DNA of 64,000 nucleotides from SAR86 cluster bacterium (lineage in GTDB: Bacteria; Pseudomonadota; Gammaproteobacteria; Magnimaribacterales; Magnimaribacteraceae). Within the stretch, counting starts at the first letter, position 1. The number at the start of each line of letters is the position of its first letter. A program made the translations under genes and the position numbers. The notes beneath the pieces were generated by a model that did no database searches, was not told the origin of the DNA, and saw only the letters and a list, made by a program, of their open reading frames with translations. The stretch lies in NCBI GenBank assembly GCA_016777005.1, contig JADHSF010000001.1, positions 1-64,000 of the forward strand, in the 5' to 3' direction. Below, piece after piece: positions 46,039-55,307 of this stretch.

Positions 46039-46425
46039 TTACCTTTTTGAGTATTGAGGTCTTTTTCTTGCCTTCCTTAGACCAACTTTTTTCCTTTCAA
46101 CTTTTCTTGAATCACGTGTTAAGAAGCCTTCTGCTTTCAACACAGGCTTTAAGGTTTCGTCATATTCGATTAAAGCGCGAGCAATTCCTAATCTAATCGC
46201 ACCCGCTTGTCCAAAACTACCACCACCGGCAACTGTTGCTTTAATGTCAATCCCTTTAACTAGCTCGGTTGTTACTAGAGGCTGTTTTACAACCATCTGT
46301 GCAACTTCTCTTCCAAAATAAGTCTCTAATTTTTTCTTATTAACTGTAATTTCGCCAGTTCCTTTTTGAAGGAAGACTCTTGCTGTTGAGGTTTTTCTTC
46401 TACCTACTGTTATGATTTGATCCAA
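46039..46425 (-). CDS. rpsI: ribosomal protein S9
   Basis: Small-subunit protein S9, 128 residues, with '[13 protein letters not shown]', '[19 protein letters not shown]', and the basic C-terminus '[17 protein letters not shown]' that reaches the P-site tRNA. The start is TTG, 9 bases after rplM; no ATG is near. Confidence 0.98.
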   Translation of the reverse strand: MDQIITVGRRKTSTARVFLQKGTGEITVNKKKLETYFGREVAQMVVKQPLVTTELVKGIDIKATVAGGGSFGQAGAIRLGIARALIEYDETLKPVLKAEGFLTRDSRKVERKKVGLRKARKRPQYSKR

Positions 46426-46434
46426 TTTATTTTC

Positions 46435-46863
46435 CTATATATCTAAAGTGACTGGTTTTTGAGCAGCGTGAGGGTGGTTATCATCATTGTACACCTTTAA
46501 TTTAGTGAACATTTGTCTACCTAATTTACTTTTTGGTAACATGCCTTTAACAGCACTTTTAATTGCGTCACTAGCTGAGTTTTCCATAATATCTCTTAAA
46601 GGTTTAGACTTTATTCCACCGGGATATCCTGAGTGTCTATAATAAATTTTTTGGTCTAATTTCTTTCCCGTTACATGTATTTCATTAGCATTGACTACTA
46701 CGACAAAATCACCGAGATCTGCATTAGGAGTATATTCAGGTTTGTTCTTACCTGACAATATACTCGCAACTTCAGAAGCCAGCCTCCCAAGGGTTTTACC
46801 CTTAGCATCTATTAATAACCAGGATTCTTCTATGTCGGTTCTTTTGTAACTTTGTGTTCTCAT
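46435..46863 (-). CDS. rplM: ribosomal protein L13
   Basis: Large-subunit protein L13, 142 residues, with 'WLLIDAKGKTLGRLASEVASIL', 'HSGYPGGIKS' and 'AVKGMLPKSKLGRQMFTKLKVY'. First gene of the rplM-rpsI-petABC-sspA transcription unit; a good promoter lies upstream. Confidence 0.98.
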   Translation of the reverse strand: MRTQSYKRTDIEESWLLIDAKGKTLGRLASEVASILSGKNKPEYTPNADLGDFVVVVNANEIHVTGKKLDQKIYYRHSGYPGGIKSKPLRDIMENSASDAIKSAVKGMLPKSKLGRQMFTKLKVYNDDNHPHAAQKPVTLDI

Positions 46864-46901
46864 TAAGATAATTTTTGTTGAAATCTTGCGAAGGCGCCAG
46901 C

Positions 46902-46930
46902 ATTTTAATGCTTACAACTATCTTATTCAA
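46902..46930 (-). promoter_or_regulatory. promoter for rplM-rpsI-petABC-sspA
   Basis: Minus strand TTGAAT (46930-46925) and TAAAAT (46907-46902) with a 17-base spacer, about 39 bases before the rplM ATG. Two bases off in the -35, one in the -10. The 142-base gap also serves divergent degS, for which I see no clear promoter. Confidence 0.55.
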
Positions 46931-47005
46931 CTAGAACTTTACAAAATTATGCATTCAAGTCGTTAATAATGTATCTTTTCTGTAAATGAAGCGTTAAAAA
47001 GAGAC

Positions 47006-48070
47006 ATGTTTAATAACAAAAATATTTATTTTTATATAATTTTCTTACTAATTGGAGGTGTTTTAGGTTTTTTTTATTCTTATATCTGCTTAGCAAGTGA
47101 AGATGATATATCTAATGGCGATAAAACATTAATCAATTTCTCCTATAACCAAGCAATTGCAAGAGCCTCTCCAGCTGTAGTGAATATCTATAGCGAGCAG
47201 GTAGTTGGCAAGGAAAGTCAACGAAAAACAAGAAGATTTAACCCAATTTTTGATAAGAAAAGTAACAGTATAAAAACCAGTTTGGGGTCTGGGGTTATAT
47301 TAAGTTCAGATGGGTATATTCTGACTAATCAGCATGTAATAGGAGATATATCTTTAAAAATAACGGTTGAGTTATTCGATGGAAAAAAATATAAGGCACA
47401 TCTAATTGGTATTGATAGAGGTACTGACCTGGCTGTTCTTAAAATAAGCAATAGTGAGGCAATATTCCCGTCAATAGAAATAGATAATTCCGACAAAGTT
47501 AAAATAGGAGATATTGTTTTAGCTATAGGCAATCCTTATGGACTAGGTCAATCAGTCAGTATGGGAATTATTAGTGCGACCGGAAGAGAGTTTGAAAATC
47601 CTTATTCTAGTTATATTCAGACCGATGCTTCAATAAATAAGGGTAATTCAGGTGGCGCTCTCATAGACACACAAGGAAGATTAATAGGCATCAATACTTT
47701 GATTAGATCTTCAAGCGGAGGCTCAGAAGGCATAGGATTAGCAATTCCGTCAACAAATGCACTTGAAATAATAAGTGATCTCATTCAATACGGGGAAGTA
47801 AGGCGAGGTTGGCTTGGCTTCAGTATAGATAAACAGAGTTTAATAACTCTGGGCAAGCTAGTTATTTCGGCAGTTGTTACAAATGGACCTGCCGAAATAG
47901 GAGGTCTTCAAAAAAATGATATTTTAATTTCAATAAATGACAGCGAACCATCTTACGAAAACTTATATAAGACCTTCGCAAGGTCTAAACCAGGAGATGT
48001 AATTAAGCTAGAAATCCAAAGAAAAGAAGAATTTTTAGAATTAGTTTTTACAGCCAAGATGAAAAGTTAA
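47006..48070 (+). CDS. degS: DegS/AlgW-type membrane-anchored serine protease
   Basis: HtrA-family periplasmic protease with a single PDZ domain. The 354-residue protein has an N-terminal membrane anchor (about 7-28) without a cleavage site, the catalytic triad His ('TNQHVIG'), Asp ('RGTDLAVL') and Ser ('KGNSGGAL'), and one PDZ (about 265-350). One PDZ plus an anchor marks DegS, which senses misfolded outer-membrane proteins and starts anti-sigma (RseA/MucA) cleavage. Its TAA stop overlaps that of convergent hisD. Confidence 0.88.
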   Translation: MFNNKNIYFYIIFLLIGGVLGFFYSYICLASEDDISNGDKTLINFSYNQAIARASPAVVNIYSEQVVGKESQRKTRRFNPIFDKKSNSIKTSLGSGVILSSDGYILTNQHVIGDISLKITVELFDGKKYKAHLIGIDRGTDLAVLKISNSEAIFPSIEIDNSDKVKIGDIVLAIGNPYGLGQSVSMGIISATGREFENPYSSYIQTDASINKGNSGGALIDTQGRLIGINTLIRSSSGGSEGIGLAIPSTNALEIISDLIQYGEVRRGWLGFSIDKQSLITLGKLVISAVVTNGPAEIGGLQKNDILISINDSEPSYENLYKTFARSKPGDVIKLEIQRKEEFLELVFTAKMKS

Positions 48071-49365
48071 ATGTTTAGTCTTTTCTCAGCTGCAATTGCA
48101 TGTGCGGTTAATCCCTCAGCCCTTGCAATCTTAGATGTATGATCTACATATTCTTTAAATTGATTAATATCCTTATTTTTGTTGAGAGATACATAACTGT
48201 AACTAATCAAAAAATCTTCAACTGATAAAGGAGAACTAAATCTTGATGATGAATTTGTGGGGAGAATATGGCTAGGACCCAATACATAATCAGATAAGGA
48301 AATTGCTGAATCTTTACCTTTCATTATTAAGCCTGCGACTAAGCTGCCTTCCTCTTCGTAATGATTGTGGTCAAAGGCAATGTGGAGATGCTCTGGTGCA
48401 ATCCTATTGATAATCTCTTTTGCCTGCCCCAAATCATTAATTGAAATAAATAAACCATTGGACTCAATGGCATCTTTAATAATTTGGTGCCTTTGAAGAG
48501 ACACAATCTCTTTAGTTATTATTTTTTTCACTTCATCTATCAATTTATCTGAAGATGAAATCATAACAGCAGATGCATCTGAATCATGCTCTGATTGTGC
48601 CATTAGATCCCACGCTATTGTTTCAGGATCAGAAGTATCATCAGCAAGAATAACAATCTCAGAAGGTCCTGCGATGGAATCTATACCAACCTCGCCAAAA
48701 AGTTGTTTTTTAGCTTCTGCAACAAATGCATTTCCAGGTCCTATGATTTTATCTACTTTAGATACTTGATCTGTACCCAATGCCAGTGCAGCTATAGCTT
48801 GAGCGCCACCTATTTTATAAATTTTATTTACACCTGCTACTTTTGCCGCAGCTATTGTTAAAGAATTCAATATTCCATTTCGAGCGGGAGTTGTAAGTGA
48901 AATATCTCTTACACCGCAAGCCAGGGCTGGGGCCGCTGCCATCAAAACAGTTGATGGATAAGAAGCTTGTCCACCGGGAATATACATCCCCACTGAATCT
49001 ATGACCCTAAATTTTCTTTTTACATCATCATCGGGTGGCTCTAAATTTAAACTTTCATAGCATTTAGACTGGTAATTCGAAATATTTTCAAAAGCAAACT
49101 CCAATGATTCAATTAGCTCATGATCCACGTCATTGGTGGCTTTTTCGAATTCTTGTTGAGAAATTAAGAAGTTATTACAATCAAAGTTATCAAAATCTTT
49201 CGTGAAAGATTTCAGTGCAATATCTCCGTTGGTCCTTACTTCTGAGATAATTTTCGCTACAGTAGCTGCAACCATATTTGAGCTTTGATTCTTTCGATCG
49301 AGATAAGAATTTAATCTTTCATGGAAAGAATAGTCTTCGTATTTTATGGCACTGAAAGTTAACAT
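48067..49365 (-). CDS. hisD: HisD, histidinol dehydrogenase
   Basis: Last step of histidine synthesis (histidinol to histidine). The 432-residue protein has 'GMYIPGGQASYPSTVLM', 'IGGAQAIAALALGTDQV', 'IAGPSEIVILADD' and zinc-site 'SEHDSDASA'. Start overlaps the hisG end by 7 bases. hisC, next in Pseudomonas, is absent; degS converges instead. Confidence 0.97.
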   Translation of the reverse strand: MLTFSAIKYEDYSFHERLNSYLDRKNQSSNMVAATVAKIISEVRTNGDIALKSFTKDFDNFDCNNFLISQQEFEKATNDVDHELIESLEFAFENISNYQSKCYESLNLEPPDDDVKRKFRVIDSVGMYIPGGQASYPSTVLMAAAPALACGVRDISLTTPARNGILNSLTIAAAKVAGVNKIYKIGGAQAIAALALGTDQVSKVDKIIGPGNAFVAEAKKQLFGEVGIDSIAGPSEIVILADDTSDPETIAWDLMAQSEHDSDASAVMISSSDKLIDEVKKIITKEIVSLQRHQIIKDAIESNGLFISINDLGQAKEIINRIAPEHLHIAFDHNHYEEEGSLVAGLIMKGKDSAISLSDYVLGPSHILPTNSSSRFSSPLSVEDFLISYSYVSLNKNKDINQFKEYVDHTSKIARAEGLTAHAIAAEKRLNI

Positions 49366-49988
49366 GCAGCAAGCGAATCTTTTATTTCATTGATGAGATC
49401 AGATCTTGTTTTTAATGAGGCTTTATTTGCTATTAACCTTGTAGAGATTTCGGAAATAGTTTGAATCTCTTTTAAGCCATTCTCTTTGAGTGTTGCACCA
49501 GAATCAACTAAGTCAATAATTGCATCTGAGAGACCTAATATCGGTGCAATTTCTTGAGCTCCATTTAGATAAATTATTTCTGCTTGTATTCCTATAGAGT
49601 TCATAAATTTAGTTGCACTTTTAGGATATTTTGTTGCTATTCTTAATTTACTAGAGCCTGAAAGAATATTCTGAGTCCCTGCTAAGGATAGTCTGCATTT
49701 TCCTAGGCCTAAATCTGACAGCTCAACAAATTCTTCTTCTTCTTTTTCCATTAGAATATCTTTACCTACAACTCCTAAATGGGCAGACCCCGAAGTTATA
49801 TAAGTTGGAACATCCCAGCCTCTTATAACAAGAACCTTTACCTTTGGATGCTTGGTATCCAATAGCATTTTCCTAGATTTCCTTGGATCATCTTTGAGCG
49901 CAAATTGAGTTTCTTGCAGAGAAGGAATAAAGTCGTCGTAGACCCTGCCCTTAGGCAGAGCTAGTATAAATGAATCATTTTCTTTCAT
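49359..49988 (-). CDS. hisG: HisG, ATP phosphoribosyltransferase, short form
   Basis: First, regulated step of histidine synthesis. The protein (209 residues from the ATG at 49988; the track starts two codons earlier at a TTG) has 'LALPKGRVYDD', 'GSAHLGVVGKDIL' and 'AIIDLVDSGATLKENGL'. It lacks the C-terminal regulatory domain of the long form, so by family rule it should need the separate HisZ subunit, which is not in this window. Confidence 0.95.
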   Translation of the reverse strand: MKENDSFILALPKGRVYDDFIPSLQETQFALKDDPRKSRKMLLDTKHPKVKVLVIRGWDVPTYITSGSAHLGVVGKDILMEKEEEEFVELSDLGLGKCRLSLAGTQNILSGSSKLRIATKYPKSATKFMNSIGIQAEIIYLNGAQEIAPILGLSDAIIDLVDSGATLKENGLKEIQTISEISTRLIANKASLKTRSDLINEIKDSLAAC

Positions 49989-49996
49989 ATTCAAGT

Positions 49997-51256
<1,260 letters not shown>

Positions 51257-51865
51257 TTAGACAGACGCCACCCATTTTTTAATTACAAGATCAATATCTC
51301 CTTGGTTCTTCTCCATGAGTGAATAAAATTGATTTCTGAAGATTTTTCCAAGATTCATTCCATTAATTTCTATATTGATTATTTTCCAACGGCCCTCCTG
51401 ATCTAAGTACATGCTATACCTTCCAGGATAGGTGTTAGATGATGTAACTATCTCAATATAGACTCTCGCTTTAGTTTTGGACTGTTGAGGTTTGGTAGGA
51501 GAAAGGACGTTTATCTTCTCATCTTTAAATTCCACAAGAGTACTTGAATAAGTCTCCAGTAAACTATTCTCAAAAACTAATGAAAAAGCTTGCATCTGAT
51601 CAATTGAAGCTGCCTTTGAGTACTTTCCCATAACATTCTTGGCTATTCTATCGAAATCAACAATTGGTTTAAAAGCATCACTTATTAGTCTCGTGAAACT
51701 ATCTGGATCTTCTTCAAATAATTCATTTTGTGTTTGGATAATCTCAATAATATTATTATGAGTCATCTCAGCATACTGATGAGCTAAAAGACCATCGTCA
51801 CTGGGATACAAGCCTGAAGTAAAAGTTAAAATCAAGGCAAATATTTTTAATTGGAGAATTTTCAT
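51257..51865 (-). CDS. mlaC: MlaC, periplasmic phospholipid-carrier protein
   Basis: MlaC shuttles phospholipid between the outer-membrane MlaA complex and the inner-membrane MlaFEDB transporter. The 202-residue product has a signal peptide (1-20) and the Ttg2D/MlaC domain, including 'FDRIAKNVMGKYSKAAS' and the C-terminal 'IINIEINGMNLGKIFRNQF'. In E. coli and Pseudomonas it sits in mlaFEDCB; here F, E, D and B are not next to it, and it starts an operon with murA-hisG-hisD. Confidence 0.92.
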   Translation of the reverse strand: MKILQLKIFALILTFTSGLYPSDDGLLAHQYAEMTHNNIIEIIQTQNELFEEDPDSFTRLISDAFKPIVDFDRIAKNVMGKYSKAASIDQMQAFSLVFENSLLETYSSTLVEFKDEKINVLSPTKPQQSKTKARVYIEIVTSSNTYPGRYSMYLDQEGRWKIINIEINGMNLGKIFRNQFYSLMEKNQGDIDLVIKKWVASV

Positions 51866-51899
51866 AAGAGATTAATATGATTTGGTAAATTAAAACACT

Positions 51900-51908
51900 A
51901 TTATATCA
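51900..51908 (-). promoter_or_regulatory. extended -10 promoter for mlaC-murA-hisG-hisD
   Basis: Minus strand TGATATAAT: a perfect -10 hexamer with a TGN extension, 35 bases before the mlaC ATG. The -35 hexamer at 17 bases is poor, and the palindrome GTTCTTAGAAC covers that area. Confidence 0.5.
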
Positions 51909-51920
51909 TCTGGAAAACTC

Positions 51921-51931
51921 GTTCTTAGAAC
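51921..51931. promoter_or_regulatory. palindrome GTTCTTAGAAC between mlaC and yrbG
   Basis: An 11-base perfect inverted repeat (GTTCT-T-AGAAC) at the -35 position of the mlaC promoter and 15 bases before the yrbG ATG. Its place suits a repressor or activator site serving both genes, but short palindromes also arise by chance. Confidence 0.3.
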
Positions 51932-51945
51932 AAAAAGAAATAATT

Positions 51946-52899
51946 ATGATAATTGCAATATCCGCAATAGCTTCTGGGGTTGCCCTAATATGGATTAGCG
52001 CTGAACGATTAGAGAAATATTCTGTTCTTACTGCTAAAAATTATGGGTTATCCCCATTTTTTATTGGCTCTACGGTTATTGCGTTTGGGACCTCGGCACC
52101 AGAAATGCTTACTACTTTCTTTGTATCTCTTGAAAATAAAGGATCAATGGTTATCGGGAATGTGATTGGTTCAAATGTGGCCAACCTGTCATTAGTTTTT
52201 GGATCAATGCTGTTAATTGTTTCTTTAAAGAAACTTACTATCCAACAAAATCTTAATATCTATCAAAATCTATTAATACTTTTAGCTTCTACTATGCTTG
52301 TTTGGGTAATTATTGCCACAGATCCGTTTAGCGTAATTGCTTCCTCAATTTTATTGATTGCTCTTTTTTTAGTGATTATGTTTTGGTACAAAAATAGTTC
52401 TATAGAAATTGATTCTGATGAAGAAAATGAAGAACAGCCAAAGAATGTAACCTTCAAACTAGCACTATCCCTAGTATTTCTTGTCGGAGCAGCATGGCTA
52501 ATCACTTTTGGAGCCAATCAAATTCTAGATCAATTTAATTTAGGTCAACTTTTTATTGGCTACACTGTTCTTGCCATAGGAACTAGTTTGCCAGAGATTG
52601 CGGCTTCAGTTTCTCTTGCATTAAAAGGAAGGTATGAAACAGTTTCAGGAACTCTTATAGGGTCTAATATATTTAATGGCCTATGTGTTTTAGCTATCCC
52701 AGGACTCTTCTCTAATCCCGAAATGAATGCCGGCTGGAATTATGTTAGCTGGTCGCCCCTTCTGCTTGTCTTGTTTATAGTAACTTTTCTATTCGCTAGC
52801 TTTATTTTTTACATATCAAAGAAAGAAAGAAAGGCTAGCTTTTTTATAAGTATTTTCTTTTTAAGTTCTTACTTTATTTCACTTTATTTTGCTTATTAG
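51946..52899 (+). CDS. yrbG: YrbG-type sodium/calcium exchanger family protein
   Basis: CaCA-superfamily cation antiporter, 317 residues, about ten helices in two inverted halves. Each half carries an alpha repeat: 'STVIAFGTSAPEMLTTFFVSL' and 'YTVLAIGTSLPEIAASVSLAL'. A charged cytoplasmic loop (about 155-168) separates the halves. It begins the kdsD-lpt-rpoN cluster, as in E. coli. Confidence 0.92.
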   Translation: MIIAISAIASGVALIWISAERLEKYSVLTAKNYGLSPFFIGSTVIAFGTSAPEMLTTFFVSLENKGSMVIGNVIGSNVANLSLVFGSMLLIVSLKKLTIQQNLNIYQNLLILLASTMLVWVIIATDPFSVIASSILLIALFLVIMFWYKNSSIEIDSDEENEEQPKNVTFKLALSLVFLVGAAWLITFGANQILDQFNLGQLFIGYTVLAIGTSLPEIAASVSLALKGRYETVSGTLIGSNIFNGLCVLAIPGLFSNPEMNAGWNYVSWSPLLLVLFIVTFLFASFIFYISKKERKASFFISIFFLSSYFISLYFAY

Positions 52900-52912
52900 A
52901 TAAATTTAACTC

Positions 52913-53881
52913 ATGAAAAAAATCAACCACCTTAAATCCGCAAGAAAGACATTAAAAATTGAAGCAAAAGGTTTGGAAGAGCTAGCCAAATTACTTTCAA
53001 ATGATTTTAATGATGTTTGTAATAAACTCCTTAAGACTAAAGGAAAAATTATTACTTTAGGCATAGGAAAATCTGGTCATATAGCAAAGAAAATTTCAGC
53101 AACACTTTCAAGTACAGGCTCTCCATCAAGCTTTATAAATGCCGGAGAAGCGCTGCATGGAGATGTTGGAGGTATAAATAAAAATGATAAGGTTTTGATT
53201 TTCTCACACTCCGGTCAAAGTGAAGAAATAATAAACCTTTTGCCCTATTTAAAATCAGTTGGTTGTGACTACTTCTCAATTACTGGCTCCAAAACATCCG
53301 TTATAGCTAGAAATGTATTAATTAATATAGATACAGGAGTATCTGAGGAAGCCTGTCCTCTGGATCTTACACCAACAACTAGTACTACAGCAGCCTTAGC
53401 TCTTGGTGATGCTATAGCTGTAGCGCTATTAGAGGCTAAAGATTTTAAAAGTGACGACTTTGCTAAGTCACATCCAGGAGGAAAACTAGGAAAAAGATTA
53501 ATAACAAAAGTAGATGACTTAATGACTCAAGGAAAAAATCTACCTAAGGTAACTCCAAAAACGACATTATCTAAAACTCTTATAGAAATAAGCTCTAAAG
53601 GCCTTGGCGTAGCTCTTGTGATAGACAACAAATCCCTGAAAGGTATTTTTACAGATGGTGACTTAAGGAGAACACTTAATAACGAGAGCGAACCTTTAAG
53701 CGAAGACATATCAAAGTTCATGACAAAAAAAACTAAATCTATCTCAAAAGATAGCCTAGCCATTGATGCACTTGAGGTTATGCAAAACAATAAGATCTAT
53801 TCTCTTGTTGTGTTAGATCAGACTAAAAATCCGGTTGGAATAATTAGGATGCATGATTTGATCGAAGCAGGATTGGTTTAA
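52913..53881 (+). CDS. kdsD: KdsD, arabinose 5-phosphate isomerase
   Basis: Makes arabinose 5-phosphate, the KdsA substrate, from ribulose 5-phosphate. The 322-residue protein has an SIS domain ('GIGKSGHIAKKISATLSSTGSPSSF', 'SHSGQSEEI') and two CBS domains (about 200-322). kdsC, normally next, is missing. Its stop overlaps the next ATG by one base. Confidence 0.96.
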   Translation: MKKINHLKSARKTLKIEAKGLEELAKLLSNDFNDVCNKLLKTKGKIITLGIGKSGHIAKKISATLSSTGSPSSFINAGEALHGDVGGINKNDKVLIFSHSGQSEEIINLLPYLKSVGCDYFSITGSKTSVIARNVLINIDTGVSEEACPLDLTPTTSTTAALALGDAIAVALLEAKDFKSDDFAKSHPGGKLGKRLITKVDDLMTQGKNLPKVTPKTTLSKTLIEISSKGLGVALVIDNKSLKGIFTDGDLRRTLNNESEPLSEDISKFMTKKTKSISKDSLAIDALEVMQNNKIYSLVVLDQTKNPVGIIRMHDLIEAGLV

Positions 53882-54585
53882 TGAAAAATATTTTCCTATT
53901 TCCTTTCCTGTTTATTATCCACTTGGCGTTATCGTATAACTTGACTGGTGAAATTATTGATAACGAATATCAGTCCAACTCATATATAGAAAGACCTAAT
54001 TTTTATGTTTTTAATACCAATCAGTCTTTGCAACTTAAGGGAGACCAAGCTCGCCTAAAAGGGGATTCTCAATATTTTATAAAAAATGTTGATGCGTCCT
54101 TGGTGAGTGCTTTTTCTGAAAGCAATATCACTTCAGAAGAGGCCAATTACGATAAGAATCAAGAGACAATAGAATTTGAGCAATCTGTTAACTTTTCACA
54201 TAGCAGAGAAAAAGATAATTTCTCTATCAATACTGAGTTTTTGGGCTTCGATATAGCTAATTCAAAACTTTTTACAGACAAAAGAGCTGAAGTCAACTTT
54301 AATAAAATAAAAATTAATTCTGATGGGGTGATTTTAGAAACTCTATCAGGGATCATTAGTGCAGAATTTAAGAAGGGGAATTTAGAGATTCAAAATTTAG
54401 ATTCTATTTACAAAGGATCTGCAGATAAAATAATCATTCTCTCAGAAGACAATACTTTAATTCTGGAAGGTCAGGCTATATTTGATCAAGTGGGTTTAAT
54501 CCTACAAGCAGATTTAATCCATTATGACTATCAAGAAAATAAAATCTTAAAATCTATAAATTCTGAAATTAAAAATCAAATATGA
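53881..54585 (+). CDS. lptC: LptC-like protein with an added LptA/OstA-like repeat region
   Basis: Located between kdsD and lptB, where lptC and lptA normally lie as two genes. The 234-residue product has a hydrophobic N-terminus (about 4-18), an LptC-like beta-strand region (about 25-160), and a further segment (about 158-234) with 'YKGSADKIIILSEDNTLILEGQAIF' and 'LQADLIHYDYQENKILKS' that reads like the OstA repeat of LptA. LptC and LptA pass lipopolysaccharide from LptBFG across the periplasm. Single gene may cover both roles; that is inference. Function in Lpt is well supported by position. Confidence 0.72.
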   Translation: MKNIFLFPFLFIIHLALSYNLTGEIIDNEYQSNSYIERPNFYVFNTNQSLQLKGDQARLKGDSQYFIKNVDASLVSAFSESNITSEEANYDKNQETIEFEQSVNFSHSREKDNFSINTEFLGFDIANSKLFTDKRAEVNFNKIKINSDGVILETLSGIISAEFKKGNLEIQNLDSIYKGSADKIIILSEDNTLILEGQAIFDQVGLILQADLIHYDYQENKILKSINSEIKNQI

Positions 54586-55304
54586 AACTTGGTATTGAAA
54601 ACCTTCACAAGCAATATGCAGATAAGATTGTAATTGAAGGAATTACTTTTGAACTAAGTCAGGGTGAAACTATAGGTATTCTGGGACCTAATGGGGCCGG
54701 TAAGACAACTTTATTTTATATGATTGCAGGACTTATCAATCCTGATTTAGGAAATATTTATCTAGGTAATGAAATAATCAATAAAGAATCTATATCCAAA
54801 AGAACTTCTTTAGGCCTATCCTATCTTCCTCAGGAATCATCTATTTTTAGAGGACTAACTGTAGAGGAGAATATACTTTCATCGCTGGAACAAAGAAAGG
54901 ATTTAAATCCAAAAGATAGAAAAGAATTGTTGGAATCTTTATTAGATGAATTCAATCTTTCAGAATTTTCGAAAACTCAAGGAATAAAGTTATCAGGTGG
55001 CGAAAGGAGGCGAACAGAAATTGCGAGATCGCTTGCATCCGATCCAAAATTTATATTGTTAGATGAGCCTTTTGCTGGCATTGATCCTCTGGCAGTCTCA
55101 GATTTAAAACAAACTATCCAAAAGCTTAATCAAAAGAACATAGGTGTATTGATTAGTGACCATAATGTTAGAGACACTATGAATATTTGTACTAAAGTTA
55201 TAGTGGTTAGCCAAGGTAAGATAATAGCCAATGGCAATCCTGACGATATTGCTAAAGATCCTACGGTCAAGGAAGTTTATCTCGGACACAACTTCCAGTC
55301 TTAA
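54582..55304 (+). CDS. lptB: LptB, ATPase of the LPS exporter
   Basis: ABC ATPase that drives LPS extraction by LptFG. The 240-residue protein has Walker A 'GPNGAGKTT', Q-loop 'YLPQESS', signature 'LSGGERRR' and Walker B 'FILLDEPFAGIDP'. Overlaps the preceding lptC-like gene by 4 bases; rpoN follows after 3 bases. Confidence 0.97.
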   Translation: MKLGIENLHKQYADKIVIEGITFELSQGETIGILGPNGAGKTTLFYMIAGLINPDLGNIYLGNEIINKESISKRTSLGLSYLPQESSIFRGLTVEENILSSLEQRKDLNPKDRKELLESLLDEFNLSEFSKTQGIKLSGGERRRTEIARSLASDPKFILLDEPFAGIDPLAVSDLKQTIQKLNQKNIGVLISDHNVRDTMNICTKVIVVSQGKIIANGNPDDIAKDPTVKEVYLGHNFQS

Positions 55305-55307
55305 GAC

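Noticed and set aside
49989-49994. TTG at 49994 as the hisG start
   Set aside because: The ATG two codons later (49988) fits the family start equally well and is the more usual codon.
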